A stretch of DNA of 13,271 bases from an uncultured Anaerotruncus sp. (GTDB lineage: Bacteria; Bacillota; Clostridia; Oscillospirales; Ruminococcaceae): NCBI RefSeq assembly GCF_902490045.1, contig NZ_CABUCJ010000070.1, positions 1-13,271 on the forward strand, read 5' to 3'. Both the position numbers and the translations under genes were made by a program. This document shows positions 6,958-13,216 of the stretch, piece by piece (positions within the stretch are counted from its first letter, which is position 1; each line of letters opens with the position of its first letter). The notes beneath the pieces were generated by a model. It saw only the letters and a list, made by a program, of their open reading frames with translations, was not told the DNA's origin and did not search any database.

Positions 6958-7626
6958 TTACCGGTTGCGCTTATCCACGCGGCTGGCCACGTGGTCGAAG
7001 ACGATCTGGATGATGCAGACGATGATAACGAGCAGGACGATCGTGATGAGCATGACGTCCGCCTGGTAGCGGTGGTAGCCGTAGCGGAGCGCCACGTCGC
7101 CGAGTCCGCCGCCGCCGACCGCGCCCGCCATGGCGGAATAGCCGATCAGCGTGATGGTGGTGATCGAAAGCCCCCGGATGAGGGAGGGGACCGCCTCGGG
7201 GATCATGACGCGGGTGATGATCTGCCAGTTTGTGGCGCCCATGCACTTGGCGGCCTCGATGACGCCGCCGTCGATCTCGGAGAGCGAGCTTTCGACGAGG
7301 CGCGCCACAAAGGGCGCCGCCGCGATGATGAGCGGCACGCAGGCCGCCGCCGGGCCGATCGCCTTGCCGACGATCAGGCGGGTGAAGGGGATGACGGCGA
7401 CCATGAGGATGACGAAGGGGAGGGAGCGAAGGATGTTGACCACCCAGCCGAACGCGGAGTTGAAGGCGCGGTTTTCCATGATGCCGCCGCGGTCGGTGAC
7501 CTTGAGGAGCACCCCCATCGGCAGGCCGAGGACGTAGGCGAAAAGGGTGGCCGCCGCCACCATCAGCAGGGTGACGTAGGTGTTTTCCCACAGCATGGGG
7601 CCATATTTTTGTAGCAGCTCGATCAT
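6958..7626 (-). CDS. metI: Methionine ABC transporter permease
   Basis: Membrane subunit of the methionine importer, 222 residues as usual for MetI. Five hydrophobic segments are visible, around residues 18-40, 58-82, 88-110, 145-170 and 188-212. The permease EAA loop, EAAKCMGATNWQIITRVMIPEA, contacts the ATPase coupling site (around residues 124-145). The ATG overlaps the metN stop as ATGA, with GAGGTGATG upstream inside metN, so the two are translationally coupled. The GAVGGGGLGDVALRYGY stretch after the EAA loop is typical of this family. Confidence 0.96.
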   Translation of the reverse strand: MIELLQKYGPMLWENTYVTLLMVAAATLFAYVLGLPMGVLLKVTDRGGIMENRAFNSAFGWVVNILRSLPFVILMVAVIPFTRLIVGKAIGPAAACVPLIIAAAPFVARLVESSLSEIDGGVIEAAKCMGATNWQIITRVMIPEAVPSLIRGLSITTITLIGYSAMAGAVGGGGLGDVALRYGYHRYQADVMLITIVLLVIIVCIIQIVFDHVASRVDKRNR

Positions 7627-8369
7627 TTTTTCATCACCTCATATCCCAGCAGGAGCCTGGTCATGTCGCTTTTGGGGTTCTTGAAGATCTCGGCGGTGTC
7701 GCCCCACTCGACGAACTCGGCGGTGTCGATGACCGCGACCTTGTTGCAGATCGCCTTGACCACCGCGATCTCGTGGGTGATGATGACGATCGTGACGTTG
7801 AGCTTCCGGTTGATGTTGTGCAGCAGCTCGAGAATGTTCTTGGTGGTCAGAGAGTCGAGCGCGGAGGTCGGCTCGTCGCAGAGCAGCACCTCGGGGCTGG
7901 TGGCCAGCGCGCGGGCGATCGCCACCCGCTGCTTCTGCCCGCCCGAGAGCTGGGAGGGGTAGCTTTCCGCCTTTTCCGAGAGGCCCACCAGCTCGAGCAG
8001 CTCGTCGACGCGCGCGTTGATTTTATCCCTGTCGGCGCGCTCGAGCGCAAGCGGGAAGGCCACGTTCTGGCGCACGGTGCGCTGCATGAGCAGGTTGTAG
8101 CCCTGGAAGACGACCCCCATCTTGCGGCGGGTGTCGATGAGCTGCCTGCCCGAGAGGGCGGCGAGGTCGATCCCGTCGAGGGTGATTTTGCCCGAGGTGG
8201 GCTTTTCGAGGGTCGAGAGACAGCGAAGCAGGGTGGATTTGCCCGCGCCGCTCATGCCGATGATGCCGAAGATGTCGCCCCGGCCGATCTCGAGGTTGAC
8301 GTCGTGCAGCGCGACGACCTCGCCCGACTTGTCGTTGAAGATTTTGGTGAGATGGCTGATCTGGATCAC
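7623..8369 (-). CDS. metN: Methionine ABC transporter ATP-binding protein, short form
   Basis: ATPase of the MetNIQ importer. Start is GTG at 8369, because AGGAGGG lies 6 bases before it; the upstream extension to an ATG at 8417 shows no family similarity. This gives 248 residues: Walker A GMSGAGKST at 38-46, Q-loop VVFQGYNLL with Q89, signature LSGGQKQR at 141-148, Walker B LLCDEPTSALD at 162-172 and switch histidine H199. It ends soon after the ABC domain, so it lacks the C-terminal NIL regulatory domain that makes many MetN proteins about 340 residues and mediates inhibition by internal methionine. Other NlpA-linked ABC substrates cannot be excluded. Confidence 0.93.
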   Translation of the reverse strand: MIQISHLTKIFNDKSGEVVALHDVNLEIGRGDIFGIIGMSGAGKSTLLRCLSTLEKPTSGKITLDGIDLAALSGRQLIDTRRKMGVVFQGYNLLMQRTVRQNVAFPLALERADRDKINARVDELLELVGLSEKAESYPSQLSGGQKQRVAIARALATSPEVLLCDEPTSALDSLTTKNILELLHNINRKLNVTIVIITHEIAVVKAICNKVAVIDTAEFVEWGDTAEIFKNPKSDMTRLLLGYEVMKK

Positions 8370-8375
8370 AAAGAA

Positions 8376-8382
8376 CCCTCCT
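8376..8382 (-). promoter_or_regulatory. Ribosome binding site selecting the GTG start of metN
   Basis: AGGAGGG on the minus strand, 6 bases before GTG at 8369. The alternative upstream ATG has no comparable site. Confidence 0.75.
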
Positions 8383-8410
8383 GTACTGTAGCGCCGCCCG
8401 GCGAAACTGA

Positions 8411-8439
8411 TTGACATCCGCGGGAATTCCGATTACACT
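8411..8439 (+). promoter_or_regulatory. Sigma-A promoter of mscL
   Basis: Perfect -35 TTGACA (8411-8416), 17-bp spacer, -10 TACACT (8434-8439), about 48 bases before the mscL ATG. Confidence 0.8.
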
Positions 8440-8460
8440 TTTCTGAGGGGGAACGCCCAA
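8432..8460 (-). promoter_or_regulatory. Possible metN promoter overlapping the mscL promoter
   Basis: Minus strand: -35-like TTGGGC (8455-8460), 17-bp spacer, -10 TGTAAT (8432-8437). The -10 is good and the -35 poor. It would overlap the mscL -10 by four bases on the opposite strand. Confidence 0.35.
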
Positions 8461-8487
8461 TATGGAACCGATAAAGGATGTGTGTTT

Positions 8488-8913
8488 ATGAAAGAAGAAA
8501 AACAGGGTTTCTGGAAGGATTTCAAAGCGTTCATCGCGCGCGGCAACGTCGCGGACATGGCCGTCGGCATCGTCGTCGGCACCGCCTTCACCGCGATCGT
8601 CAACTCGCTGGTGCAGGAGGTCATCATGCCGTTCGTGGGCTGGCTGATCGGCGGCGTGAACTTTTCCGACCTGCGCATCGTGCTCGTGCCCGCCGCGGGG
8701 GACATCCCGGAGGTGGCCATCCGCTACGGCAGCTTCTTAAACCAGATCATCAACTTTTTGATCTTTTCCTTCACCGTCTTTGTGATGATCCGGCTTCTCG
8801 GCAAATTCCGCCGAAAGAAGGAGGAGACGCCCAAGGCCCCGCCCGCGCCGCCGGCGGATGTGGTCCTGCTGACCGAGATCCGCGACCTGCTCAGGGAGCG
8901 GGAGGAAAAATGA
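8488..8913 (+). CDS. mscL: Large-conductance mechanosensitive channel
   Basis: Pentameric membrane valve that opens under osmotic downshock. It has 141 residues (family 125-150). An amphipathic N-terminal helix FWKDFKAFIARGN leads into TM1 with NVADMAVGIVVGTAFTAIVNSLVQEVIMPFVG (about 20-51). A periplasmic loop follows, then TM2 from SFLNQIINFLIFSFTVFVMIRLL (about 82-104). A basic RRKKEE segment, a Pro/Ala linker and a C-terminal helix close the protein. ATG at 8488 is preferred over the in-frame GTG at 8482 because AAAGGA sits 9 bases before the ATG but only 3 before the GTG. Single gene, divergent from metN; the minus-strand T-box begins its terminator 61 bases past its stop. Confidence 0.97.
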   Translation: MKEEKQGFWKDFKAFIARGNVADMAVGIVVGTAFTAIVNSLVQEVIMPFVGWLIGGVNFSDLRIVLVPAAGDIPEVAIRYGSFLNQIINFLIFSFTVFVMIRLLGKFRRKKEETPKAPPAPPADVVLLTEIRDLLREREEK

Positions 8914-8915
8914 CC

Positions 8916-8970
8916 GCCCGCGCAGCCGGGCCGGCGCTTTGCCGTCCCGGGACGATTTTGGCTGCGGGGC
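8916..8970 (+). terminator. Possible mscL terminator hairpin without T tract
   Basis: Outer stem GCCC-CGCAGCC / GGCTGCG-GGGC with one bulged base (8916-8927 and 8960-8970), and inner GGG/CCC pairing. No T run follows on the + strand. On the minus strand the stem is followed within about 5 bases by TTTTT, so it may instead act as a second stop for transcription leaving the T-box. Confidence 0.35.
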
Positions 8971-8973
8971 AAT

Positions 8974-9275
8974 AAAAAAAGCCTCCGCCGCATGGACATC
9001 CCGTCCAAGGGCGAAAGCGCGTGCTTTCGCGGTACCACCTTGATTCGCCGCCGCCTTACGGCGGAAGCCTCACCGGCGTCCGGCTCGATACCGACCGCCT
9101 GTCACTGTAACGGGTGAACCCGTCGCGAACTAAAAGCTTTCGCCCGCGAGACTCCAAGACCATCTTCAGCCGCTTCCGCCACGCCCCCTTTCACCTGACG
9201 GGGCTCTCTGTGGAAGCTTTCGCGGCCTACTCTTCTTTTCAGCGTCTTTCACAATTTTTATAAAAACATTTTGTA
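8974..9275 (-). promoter_or_regulatory. T-box riboswitch leader (probable methionine class)
   Basis: A tRNA-sensing leader that antiterminates when bound by uncharged tRNA. Minus-strand elements in order: loop-E strand AGTA (9228-9231); Stem I with GGCC/GGCT and GCTTCC/GGAAGC helices; AG-rich bulge AGAGAG and apical GGTG closed by CCCC/GGGG; specifier loop GAAGATGG (9160-9167); lower TTGGAG; antiterminator CAAGG-TGGTACC-GCGAAAGC with matching GCTTTCGC-CCTTG (9006-9042); and a competing terminator GCTTTCGCC / GGCGGAGGC plus seven T (8974-9018). The T-box bulge reads TGGT, predicting discriminator base A73, which suits tRNA-Met; the loop contains ATG, and GAT one base earlier. No gene follows directly on this strand: mscL is antisense, and metN lies 605 bases on. 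Confidence 0.92.
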
Positions 9276-9281
9276 GATGCT

Positions 9282-9310
9282 ATTATACCCATTCTTTCGA
9301 CGTTCGTCAA
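9282..9310 (-). promoter_or_regulatory. Sigma-A promoter of the T-box leader
   Basis: Minus strand: -35 TTGACG (9305-9310), 17-bp spacer, perfect -10 TATAAT (9282-9287). Transcription would start near 9275, a normal distance before Stem I. Confidence 0.85.
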
Positions 9311-9425
9311 GGGGTCGGCGGAATTTTTCCGCCGCGGATCCCCGCGCGGTGCGGCTTTCCCGCGTTTGGCCCACAAGGCGGGGAAGCCGTTCCATAAAAA
9401 GGGCAGCTTTAAAGGAGGAATCGAT
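9311..9425. other. Non-coding gap with two hairpins upstream of the editing gene
   Basis: Contains CGGCGGAA / TTCCGCCG (9316-9334) beside the T-box promoter. A longer imperfect hairpin, GGCTTTCCCGC / GCGGGGAAGCC (9353-9388), pairs over 11 bp with one G-U. Neither has a T tract. No convincing + promoter was found for the downstream gene. Confidence 0.4.
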
Positions 9426-9914
9426 ATGACGGAGCGTGAAAAGGTGTTCGCCCGGCTGGAGGAGCTGGGCATAACCTGTGAGGTCACCGAGCATCCGGCG
9501 GTCTTTACGATCGACGAGATGGATTCGCTCGGCATCACGGCAAAGGGGGAGGTCTGCAAAAACCTCTTCCTGCGGGACGCGAAGGGGAAACGGCACTTCC
9601 TCGTGGTCGTGCCGGGGGAGACGCGCGCCGACCTGCGCGCGCTCGCCGAACAGCTCGAAAGCTCCAAGCTGAGTTTCGCGTCGGCCGAGCGGCTGGAAAA
9701 ACACCTCGGCCTCAGGCAGGGGGAGGTCACGCCGCTCGGAGTCCTCAACGACGCGGACGCGGCGGTGGAGGTCGTCTTCGACCGGGGGCTCGAAAAATTC
9801 CCGCGCCTCGGCGTGCACCCGAACGACAACACGGCGACCGTGTGGCTGTCCCTCGCGGACATCCTGCGGGTGGTGGAGGAAAACGGGAACGAAATCCGCT
9901 GGGTGACGCTGTAA
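9426..9914 (+). CDS. Prolyl-tRNA editing deacylase, ProXp-ala/YbaK family
   Basis: Free-standing YbaK/ProX-fold protein of 162 residues, expected to hydrolyse alanine mischarged onto tRNA-Pro, acting in trans to prolyl-tRNA synthetase. Supporting motifs are EHPAVFTIDEM near residue 22, the conserved lysine K45 in GEVCKNLFLRDAKGKRHFLVV, and LGVHPNDNTATVWL near 128-141, all typical of the ProXp-ala/PrdX branch. ATG at 9426 has AAAGGAGG 7 bases upstream; the open frame extends back to 9366 without similarity. The HAD phosphatase gene begins 11 bases after its stop, so they form an operon. Substrate specificity is inferred from the motifs; other YbaK-type deacylases act on Cys-tRNA-Pro. Confidence 0.9.
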   Translation: MTEREKVFARLEELGITCEVTEHPAVFTIDEMDSLGITAKGEVCKNLFLRDAKGKRHFLVVVPGETRADLRALAEQLESSKLSFASAERLEKHLGLRQGEVTPLGVLNDADAAVEVVFDRGLEKFPRLGVHPNDNTATVWLSLADILRVVEENGNEIRWVTL

Positions 9915-9925
9915 GGGAGAGGAAT

Positions 9926-10534
9926 ATGATCAGGAACATCGTCTTTGACATGGGAAACGTCCTGATGCGCTGGGACCCGGATTCCTTCCCGCGGGAGTTC
10001 TTTCCCGATGCGGAGGACTGCCGCGCGGCGGGCGCGCGGCTTTTCGGCGGGGCGGAGTGGCCCGCGCTCGACGCGGGCGCGATGGAGGAGGACGAGGCGA
10101 TCGCCCGCGTGCTCCGGGACCTGCCCGAACGGCTGCGGCCGGGGACGGCGCGCCTATTTTGGGAGTGGCACCTGCATTTCCCGCCCATCCCCGAGATGAA
10201 CGCGCTCGCGCGGGAGCTGAAGGGCAGGGGCTACCGCGTCTACCTGCTCTCCAACGCGAGCACGCGGTTTGCCGCCTACCGGGAGGCGATCCCCTGCCAT
10301 GACTGCTTCGACGGGGAGGTGGTCTCCGCCTTCGTGCGGCAGGTGAAGCCGAACCCCGAAATCTATGAAACGCTGCTCACGCGGTACGGCCTTTCGGCGG
10401 AGGAGTGCTTCTTCATCGACGACATGCCCGCCAACATCGCCGCCGCGCAGGACGCCGGCATGGCGGGGTTCGTCTACGGCGGGGAGGTCGGCGCGCTGCG
10501 TCGAGCGCTGCGCGGGGCGGGCGTGGACGCCTAG
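9926..10534 (+). CDS. HAD-superfamily hydrolase (YihX-like, subfamily IA)
   Basis: Probable cytoplasmic phosphatase, 202 residues. HAD motifs: nucleophile D8 in VFDMGNVL; motif II LLSNAS (S109); motif III lysine K141 in VKPNPEIY; motif IV FFIDDMPANIAAA (D165, D166). The position two after the nucleophile is Gly instead of Asp, as in YihX-type members (DLGNV), so this is probably a family trait and not damage. A helical cap lies between residues about 15 and 85. ATG at 9926 follows GGGAGAGG; the frame is open back to 9842 inside the previous gene, which is not used. Physiological substrate unknown; E. coli YihX acts on glucose-1-phosphate, but that is not assignable here. Confidence 0.88.
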   Translation: MIRNIVFDMGNVLMRWDPDSFPREFFPDAEDCRAAGARLFGGAEWPALDAGAMEEDEAIARVLRDLPERLRPGTARLFWEWHLHFPPIPEMNALARELKGRGYRVYLLSNASTRFAAYREAIPCHDCFDGEVVSAFVRQVKPNPEIYETLLTRYGLSAEECFFIDDMPANIAAAQDAGMAGFVYGGEVGALRRALRGAGVDA

Positions 10535-10553
10535 CGGGAGCGCGGGAAAAAAG

Positions 10554-10598
10554 AAAACCCGCCCGGCGTCCCGAGGGGAACGCCGGGCGGGTTCTTTT
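10554..10598. terminator. Bidirectional terminator between HAD gene and DEAD helicase gene
   Basis: Fourteen-bp stem AACCCGCCCGGCGT / ACGCCGGGCGGGTT (10556-10569 and 10580-10593). T-rich tails follow on both strands (CTTTT on +, TTCTTTTTT on -). It serves both convergent genes. Confidence 0.9.
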
Positions 10599-10602
10599 CG
10601 CC

Positions 10603-11754
10603 TTACGCCTGGAAGACGCCCTTTTCGACCAGGTCGCCGTTTTCGTCGAATTCGAGCTCGGTCACCTGCGAGCGGGTGTAGCGGATGATGTTGCGCAGCC
10701 GCTTGAGGTCGTCCTGGCTGTAGAAGATGTAGGAGGCGCCCTCCTTCTTCGCGCGGCCGGTGCGCCCGATGCGGTGGGTGTAGTATTCGTTTTCGAGCGG
10801 GATTTCATAGTTGACCACCGCGTCGACGTCCTCGACGTCGATGCCGCGCGCGGCCACGTCGGTGGCGACCAGGATTTCAATCTTGCCCGCGCGGAAGTCG
10901 GCCATGATCTTGTTGCGCTCCGACTGGCGCATGTCCCCGTTGAGGCAGTCGGCGTTGAAGCCGCGCTCCCGCAGCAGGTTGCTGATGCTGGTGGTCGTGT
11001 ACTTGGTGTTGCAGAAAACCATGACCCGGTGGTAGTCGTGTTCCTTGAGGATGTAGCAGAGGTCGGCCATCTTCTGGCGGCCCACCGTTTCAAGCATGTA
11101 CTGGCGGATTTTCGGCTGGCTGTCCTGCACCGGCTCGACGGTCAGTTCGACGTTGTCCCGCTGGTAGAGCCAGCCGATGTCCATGACCTCGCGGGAGATG
11201 GTGGCGGAGAACATCACCATCTGGCGCCCCTTGGGCAGGCGGTCGAGGATTTTGCAGACGTCCCGGTAGAAGCCCATGTCGAGCATCTCGTCCGCCTCGT
11301 CGAGCACCGCGATCTGCACCTGCGAAAGGTTGATCGTGCGGCGGTGCATGTGGTCGAGCATCCGCCCCGGCGTGGCGACGACGATCTGCGCCCCCCGCTT
11401 GAGGGCGCCGATCTGCTTATCGATCGGCTGGCCGCCGTAGACGGCCACCACCTTGACTTCGGGCCGGAAATAGGCGAGCTGGCGCAGCTCCTCCACGATC
11501 TGGGTGGAGAGCTCGCGGGTCGGGCAGAGGACGATCGCCTGCACCGCGGGCTTTTCGGGGTCGATCTTTTCCATGATCGGGATGCCGAAGGCGCAGGTCT
11601 TGCCCGTGCCGGTGGGGGCCTTGGCGATGATCTCCCTGCCCTCCATCATGACCGGGATCGCCTTCTCCTGGATCTCGGTCATCTCGGTGAAGCCCATCCG
11701 CTCCACCGCCTTCAACGTCTCTTCCGAAAGATTGAAATCACTGTATTGTGCCAT
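10603..11754 (-). CDS. ATP-dependent DEAD-box RNA helicase, core-only
   Basis: RNA duplex remodelling enzyme with both RecA-like domains. Q motif glutamine Q29 in MTEIQEKAIP; motif I APTGTGKT 46-53 (Pro where Gln is common); Ia PTREL; Ib TPGR; II DEAD 152-155; III SAT 183-185; IV VFCNTK; V ATDVAARGID 297-306; VI HRIGRTGR 327-334. At 383 residues it stops just after the helicase core and lacks the basic or RNA-binding C-terminal extension seen in CshA, DbpA or DeaD. The exact orthologue is therefore not named. Start ATG has AAGGAG about 11 bases upstream and a second AAGGA immediately before it. Monocistronic with its own promoter. Confidence 0.95.
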   Translation of the reverse strand: MAQYSDFNLSEETLKAVERMGFTEMTEIQEKAIPVMMEGREIIAKAPTGTGKTCAFGIPIMEKIDPEKPAVQAIVLCPTRELSTQIVEELRQLAYFRPEVKVVAVYGGQPIDKQIGALKRGAQIVVATPGRMLDHMHRRTINLSQVQIAVLDEADEMLDMGFYRDVCKILDRLPKGRQMVMFSATISREVMDIGWLYQRDNVELTVEPVQDSQPKIRQYMLETVGRQKMADLCYILKEHDYHRVMVFCNTKYTTTSISNLLRERGFNADCLNGDMRQSERNKIMADFRAGKIEILVATDVAARGIDVEDVDAVVNYEIPLENEYYTHRIGRTGRAKKEGASYIFYSQDDLKRLRNIIRYTRSQVTELEFDENGDLVEKGVFQA

Positions 11755-11787
11755 TCCTTATAACGCTCCTTCATCATAAACCGATTT

Positions 11788-11817
11788 ATTATATCATAAC
11801 GAACCCGCATGAGTAAA
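11788..11817 (-). promoter_or_regulatory. Sigma-A promoter of the DEAD-box helicase gene
   Basis: Minus strand: -35 TTTACT (11812-11817), 18-bp spacer, perfect -10 TATAAT (11788-11793), 33 bases before the ATG. Confidence 0.7.
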
Positions 11818-11908
11818 GGGGATGCGGCTTTTTTCCCGGCCCGCGCACCAAAAAGAGGGGGTTGGGACGCGCTTTCCCGAAAAGCCGATGCAAATTCCTC
11901 CGCGGATG

Positions 11909-11917
11909 TGATATAAT
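11909..11917 (+). promoter_or_regulatory. Extended -10 promoter of cinA
   Basis: TGATATAAT: a perfect -10 TATAAT (11912-11917) with the TGn extension. The -35 region (near 11889, TGCAAA) is weak, as is usual for extended -10 promoters. It would start transcription near 11924, on top of an in-frame GTG, so that GTG cannot be the translation start. Confidence 0.65.
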
Positions 11918-11953
11918 AGCCCTGTGAAAATTCATTCGATGGGAGACAGAAGC

Positions 11954-13216
11954 ATGTCAGAATCGGCGGAAATCCTCTGTATCGGGACGGAAATCCTGCT
12001 TGGCAACATCGTCAACACCAACTCCCAGGAGCTCTCCCGGGGGCTGGCGGAGCTGGGGATCAACGTCTACCGTCACACGGCGGTCGGCGACAACCCCGAA
12101 CGCCTGCGCGAGGCGCTCGACGAGGCGTTCGCGCGCAGCGGCATCGTGATCACGACGGGCGGCCTCGGCCCCACCTACGACGACCTCAGCAAGGAGACGA
12201 TCGCCGAATGGTTCGGCCTGCCGCTCGAGATGCACGAGCCGTCGGCGCGCGCCATCGAGGCGTATTTCAGCGGCATGAAGCGCCCGATGTGCCAATCGAA
12301 CCTCAAGCAGGCGATGATGCCGCGCGGCTGCATGGTGCTGGAAAACCATAACGGCACCGCGCCGGGCGCGATCATCGAGGGCAGGGGCAGGACGGCGGTC
12401 ATGCTGCCCGGTCCGCCCCGCGAGATGACCCCCATGTTCCGGCGGCAGGTGCTCCCCTATCTGGCGAAGCGCGCCGACCGCGTGCTGCGCTCCCACTGCG
12501 TCTACTTCTTCGGCATCGGCGAGAGCACGCTGGAAAGCCAGCTGCGCAGCGAGATGCAGGCGATGAAAAACCCCACCCTCGCCCCCTACGCGAAGGACGG
12601 CGAGGTGATGCTGCGCGTCACCGCCGCCGCCAAAACGGAGGAGGCGGCGGAGCGCCTGATGGAGCCGGTCATCGCCCGCCTCAAAGAACGGTATCCGCAG
12701 TATATCTACGGCGTGGACGTCGACAACCTCCAGACCGCCGCCGTGCGCGCCCTCAAGCGCGCGGGACTCACGGCCGCCGCCGCGGAGAGCTGCACGGGCG
12801 GCTACATCGCCAAGCGGCTGACCGACGTGCCGGGCAGCTCGGAGGTGTTCGGCTGCGGCGCGGTCACCTACGCGAACGGGGCCAAGGAGCGTCTGCTCGG
12901 CGTGCAGGGCTCGACGCTCGCGCGGTACGGCGCCGTCTCCCCGCAGACCGCGCGGGAGATGGCCGACGGCGTCCGCCGCCTCTCGGGCGCGGACATCGGC
13001 GTTTCGACCACCGGCGTCGCGGGGCCGGACGGCGGCACCGACGAAAAGCCGGTCGGGCTCGTCTATGTCGGGATCAGCAGCGAGTGGCTGAACGACGTTG
13101 TTGAGCTGCGCCTCGGCAGGGGCTTTGACTATGGGGAGCGGGAGTTCATCCGCTACCTCGCCTCCTCCCACGCGCTTGCGCAGATCCTCCGGGCGGTGCA
13201 CGGCCGACCGGAATAA
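11954..13216 (+). CDS. cinA: CinA: competence-damage protein / nicotinamide-nucleotide amidase
   Basis: Two-domain protein of 420 residues (B. subtilis CinA about 416). N-terminal MoaB/MogA-like (COG1058) domain: ILCIGTEILLGNIVNTN 7-23, TTGGLGPTYDD 67-77, LPGPPREM 151-158. C-terminal amidase domain (COG1546): AAESCTGG with serine S279, the GAVTYANGAKERLLGV block near 302-317, and STTGVAGPDGGTDEKPVGLVYVGI near 351-374. The C-terminal domain deamidates NMN to NaMN in NAD recycling; the N-terminal domain is related to ADP-ribose pyrophosphatase activity. ATG at 11954 is chosen over the GTG at 11924 because GGGAGA lies 7-8 bases before it and the promoter start point falls at the GTG. recA often follows cinA in Firmicutes, but the window ends too soon to tell. 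Confidence 0.96.
   Translation: MSESAEILCIGTEILLGNIVNTNSQELSRGLAELGINVYRHTAVGDNPERLREALDEAFARSGIVITTGGLGPTYDDLSKETIAEWFGLPLEMHEPSARAIEAYFSGMKRPMCQSNLKQAMMPRGCMVLENHNGTAPGAIIEGRGRTAVMLPGPPREMTPMFRRQVLPYLAKRADRVLRSHCVYFFGIGESTLESQLRSEMQAMKNPTLAPYAKDGEVMLRVTAAAKTEEAAERLMEPVIARLKERYPQYIYGVDVDNLQTAAVRALKRAGLTAAAAESCTGGYIAKRLTDVPGSSEVFGCGAVTYANGAKERLLGVQGSTLARYGAVSPQTAREMADGVRRLSGADIGVSTTGVAGPDGGTDEKPVGLVYVGISSEWLNDVVELRLGRGFDYGEREFIRYLASSHALAQILRAVHGRPE

Noticed and set aside
8370..8487. SAM (S-box) riboswitch upstream of metN
   Set aside because: The gap is about 118 bases, is occupied by promoters, and shows no S-box core or terminator.
8724..9038. Minus-strand frame immediately after the T-box as its missing target gene
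   Set aside because: Its start lies inside the antiterminator and it reads through the terminator and antisense mscL; basic low-complexity peptide with no ribosome binding site.
9316..9360. Possible third copy of the intergenic repeat
   Set aside because: Only a short CCGCGGAT / CCCCGCG resemblance; the other blocks and the end hairpins are absent.
11825..11887. Inverted CGGCTTTT / AAAAGCCG upstream of cinA
   Set aside because: The arms are 8 bp with a loop of about 47 bases and no T tract; could be chance, and no function is supported.
11924..11953. GTG at 11924 as the cinA start
   Set aside because: It lies 7 bases after the -10 element, at the expected transcription start, without a ribosome binding site; the ATG at 11954 has one.
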